Shown: piece after piece, positions 62,100-64,000 of the stretch
How the letters are laid out: every line of letters starts with the position of its first letter
Numbering within the stretch: position 1 is the first letter of the stretch
Source of the DNA: JADJNW01 sp964517145
Lineage (GTDB): Bacteria > Bacteroidota > Bacteroidia > Chitinophagales > Saprospiraceae
Length of the DNA stretch: 64,000 nt
Reading direction: 5' to 3'
Assembly (NCBI GenBank): GCA_964517145.1
Contig: CAZFBN010000003.1
Location: forward strand, 23,088-87,087
The notes under the pieces: model-generated
Seen by the model: the letters and a program-made list of their open reading frames with translations, nothing else
What the model was told of the DNA's origin: nothing
The model's database searches: none
Position numbers and translations under genes: made by a program

Positions 62100-63044
62100 A
62101 TGACATACGTAAATGTTTCAAACATGACAACTTCCAATAAAACCATTCCTACTTTTGACGTAAAACAAGCAATTGTTGGCATAGAATTCGGCGCAACCGA
62201 TGAAGCGGTGTTGCAGTATTTTCACTTTTTTGCACAGCAGATTCCTGTTGCATCTGCTTATTATTTACACGTATTACCAGAATATGCTCTTTTTGACAAT
62301 TTTATAAAACGCGAAGCGCATGGCATACGGAGCACGCACGAGCTCAACAACGAAGTGATACAGGAAATGCGGGCTAAACTGGAAAAAAGTTTAGAATCGC
62401 AGCCGGTTGGCAGCATAGATTTCGATGTGCGCGAAGGCGATCCGCTCAAAGAAATGCTCGAAGAAGCGGAAGAAATGAATGCTGACTTGCTGGTGATCGG
62501 ACAAAAGGACGCTGGTGGCCCTCATGGCATTTTGGCGCGCAATCTGGCACGAAAAATGGACTGCAACGCCCTCATTGTACCCGGAAATGCTGCGCCACAA
62601 ATTAGCCGCATCCTGGTACCAATTGATTTCTCTCCAATGTCGGTCAAGGCGCTGAAAATTGCGCTTGCGTTGAATCGGAAGTTACGTGTACCCGCGGAGA
62701 TTGTATGTGCGAATGTATATCAAACGCCGAGTATTGCAGCTTATCGCATTGGCAAAACTACGGAGGAGTTGAAACAAACCCTCGAGCAGGACCGACTGGC
62801 TGCGTTCAACGATTTTTTGGAAAGCCACGGGGTGACGAACGAGGATAACGTTCATACCGAATTAATCGAAAATGTGGTGGGCGATGTAGGTACTTACCTC
62901 TATGATTTTGCTCGTGAAAAAGAGATAGACTTTATCGTCATTGGGGCAAAAGGACATTCTACAGTGGAAAGGTTGTTGTTAGGCAGCGTCACCGAACGGC
63001 TCTTATTGCAAAATAATGCCATTCCGACACTTGTTGTCAAGTAA
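62100..63044 (+). CDS. Tandem universal stress protein (UspA-like)
   Basis: The 314-aa product has two USP domains. The first (about 25-165) ends LLVIGQKDAGGPHGILARNLARKM; the second (about 170-314) has ILVPIDFSPMSVKALKIAL and the ATP-binding GAKGHSTVERLLLGSVTERLL. Cytoplasmic stress protein. ATG at 62124 is an alternative start. The upstream FNR-like box suggests induction at low oxygen or starvation. Confidence 0.92.
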   Translation: MTYVNVSNMTTSNKTIPTFDVKQAIVGIEFGATDEAVLQYFHFFAQQIPVASAYYLHVLPEYALFDNFIKREAHGIRSTHELNNEVIQEMRAKLEKSLESQPVGSIDFDVREGDPLKEMLEEAEEMNADLLVIGQKDAGGPHGILARNLARKMDCNALIVPGNAAPQISRILVPIDFSPMSVKALKIALALNRKLRVPAEIVCANVYQTPSIAAYRIGKTTEELKQTLEQDRLAAFNDFLESHGVTNEDNVHTELIENVVGDVGTYLYDFAREKEIDFIVIGAKGHSTVERLLLGSVTERLLLQNNAIPTLVVK

Positions 63045-63122
63045 CTAAAAATCAGTGCTTTATAAAGCAATTGACTTAGTTGTGAGCTGTATTTGCATTG
63101 TAGAATTAAAAACAAAACGGCC

Positions 63123-63503
63123 ATGTTGATCAATGATTATAAAAAATTACGTGACATCCAGGTAGAATTCAATCAACATTTTCCGCACCTCCGAATCGAA
63201 TTCTACTCCAAACACCACGAACGCGGCGAAGGCTCTTCTATTCTTTACAAGTTGAGCGATCAAAAAACCATTGGCGAAGTGCGCACCAAACATGAGGAAG
63301 GCGATATCAGAATTGATGATTTTATGACCGTCGAAGAGCTCGAGAATCTTTTTTGGGACAAATTTGGACTGGACGTGCAAGTGTTCCGCAAGTCTGGCGC
63401 TATGTGGATGCAAACGACCTCGACCGACCAATGGACCTTGGAAGAGCAAAACCGAAAAGGCGGCGCCTCAGAAGAGGCATTTATAGAGAAATACGGCGTT
63501 TGA
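63123..63503 (+). CDS. Conserved hypothetical protein
   Basis: The 126-aa product (start MLINDYKKLRDIQVEFN) has alternating beta and helical segments (LRIEFYSKHHERGEGSSIL, MTVEELENLFWDKFGLDVQVFRKSG, WTLEEQNRKGGASEE). It is cytoplasmic and of unknown function; I recall similar proteins near USP genes in Bacteroidota. It follows the UspA gene by 78 bp and is probably co-transcribed. Confidence 0.72.
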   Translation: MLINDYKKLRDIQVEFNQHFPHLRIEFYSKHHERGEGSSILYKLSDQKTIGEVRTKHEEGDIRIDDFMTVEELENLFWDKFGLDVQVFRKSGAMWMQTTSTDQWTLEEQNRKGGASEEAFIEKYGV

Positions 63504-64000
63504 AAAACGAAAAACCAACTTTTTTTTCTCGAAATCGCTACCGATATGAATCCACCTCCAAAGGATTCTCCAAAGAAGTCCTTCGTGACCTTTGGAACGG
63601 CGTAGCTTTGTACACTTCATAAATTGACCCGGAACTTTTGTTTGTGGGGAAAGGTATTTAATTGGCTATTTGCCCCTGTTCGTTGAGGAACATTTAGCCC
63701 GTTAGATTTTTAAATCGGTAGCACAGATATAAAAAGGGTGGGGCTGATCCGTAGGAGCTTGACCTATCAACATTTTGCCGTCTGAAGTTAATAGGATAGG
63801 TCCAAGCTCCCAGCAAGGTTCGAATGGAACGAAAAATTAAATCAATTTAGGGTTTTAAATATGGATATTCTTCAAAATAACTATTTAGATATGATTGAAT
63901 TTGTTGTTGATTATATTCTGAACTTGTTTAAAATTGATAATTTTCAATAATACGTTTGCTAAATTTTCGCAGAAAAAGGTGCATCATGCCCATAATGTTC
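63504..64000. other. Right-end intergenic region with inverted repeats
   Basis: CCAAAGG and CCTTTGG flank a hairpin-like stretch near 63560-63597, probably terminating the UspA transcript. A longer inverted repeat has arms GGAGCTTGACCTATC (63754-63768) and GATAGGTCCAAGCTCC (63795-63810), identical in complement except for one inserted base. The last 150 bp are AT-rich with no recognised gene. Confidence 0.5.

Noticed and set aside
63815..63835. tRNA-like GGTTCGAAT sequence
   Set aside because: No acceptor stem or cloverleaf can be drawn around it.

Overview
The window looks like part of a Bacteroidota chromosome, most plausibly from the Saprospiria (Lewinella/Haliscomenobacter-like). This rests on SprB-repeat and type IX secretion (T9SS) proteins, DUF4270 and DUF4290 genes, TAnnTTTG-type promoter boxes and the gene neighbourhoods. 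No rRNA, tRNA, CRISPR array or intact insertion sequence was seen.

Layout. 1-8199 (minus) is the N-terminal 2,733 codons of a giant secreted adhesin: signal peptide, dockerin-like, cohesin-like, four Kazal-like, two PPC-like domains, then about 24 SprB repeats running off the left edge. 8798-12925 is a small catabolic island: a class V PLP enzyme, a phosphonatase-like HAD hydrolase, an XRE-cupin regulator and an FAD amine oxidoreductase, probably acting on an unidentified aminophosphonate or similar amine. 12957-15780 holds an acyltransferase, aroQ and a lipoprotein. 15918-18795 is a BlaI/M56 (BlaR1-like) regulatory pair with an operator array. 18797-22663 (minus) holds a 40-aa membrane protein, a LytTR regulator, DUF2141, a helix-hairpin-helix protein, a cupin and a glutaminyl-cyclase-like M28 enzyme. 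22890-24845 has an ECF sigma factor, membrane proteins and Hsp20. 24912-28475 (minus) has thiL and two thioredoxin-TPR paralogues. 28659-29065 is a decayed ISAs1-type transposase.

29219-36525 (plus) has a sodium/solute symporter, then fabH-efp-accB-accC and an ABC exporter: fatty-acid initiation and lipid export. 36541-46737 (minus) has a T9SS subtilase, an inositol-phosphatase-like enzyme, a phosphoesterase, a PepSY-like protein, an M20 amidohydrolase, a thioredoxin-SPOR fusion, DinB, Crp/Fnr and XRE proteins. 47114-47650 is a second ECF sigma factor. 48152-51137 (minus) is panC-panD-UPF0104-rfaE2. 51465-58571 (plus) is a GT5-like protein, DUF4270, glmS, DUF4290, lpxD and GNAT. With rfaE2 these supply envelope sugar and lipid A precursors. 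The right end has a sort-domain mini-protein, thrS, a two-helix membrane protein, a tandem UspA protein and a conserved hypothetical.

The most unusual feature is in the spacers. At least a dozen intergenic gaps carry 60-90 bp quasi-palindromes made of degenerate reiterated words, in several word families that recur at unrelated loci. A separate REP-like double palindrome occurs four times. Several genes have stop codons or last codons inside these elements.
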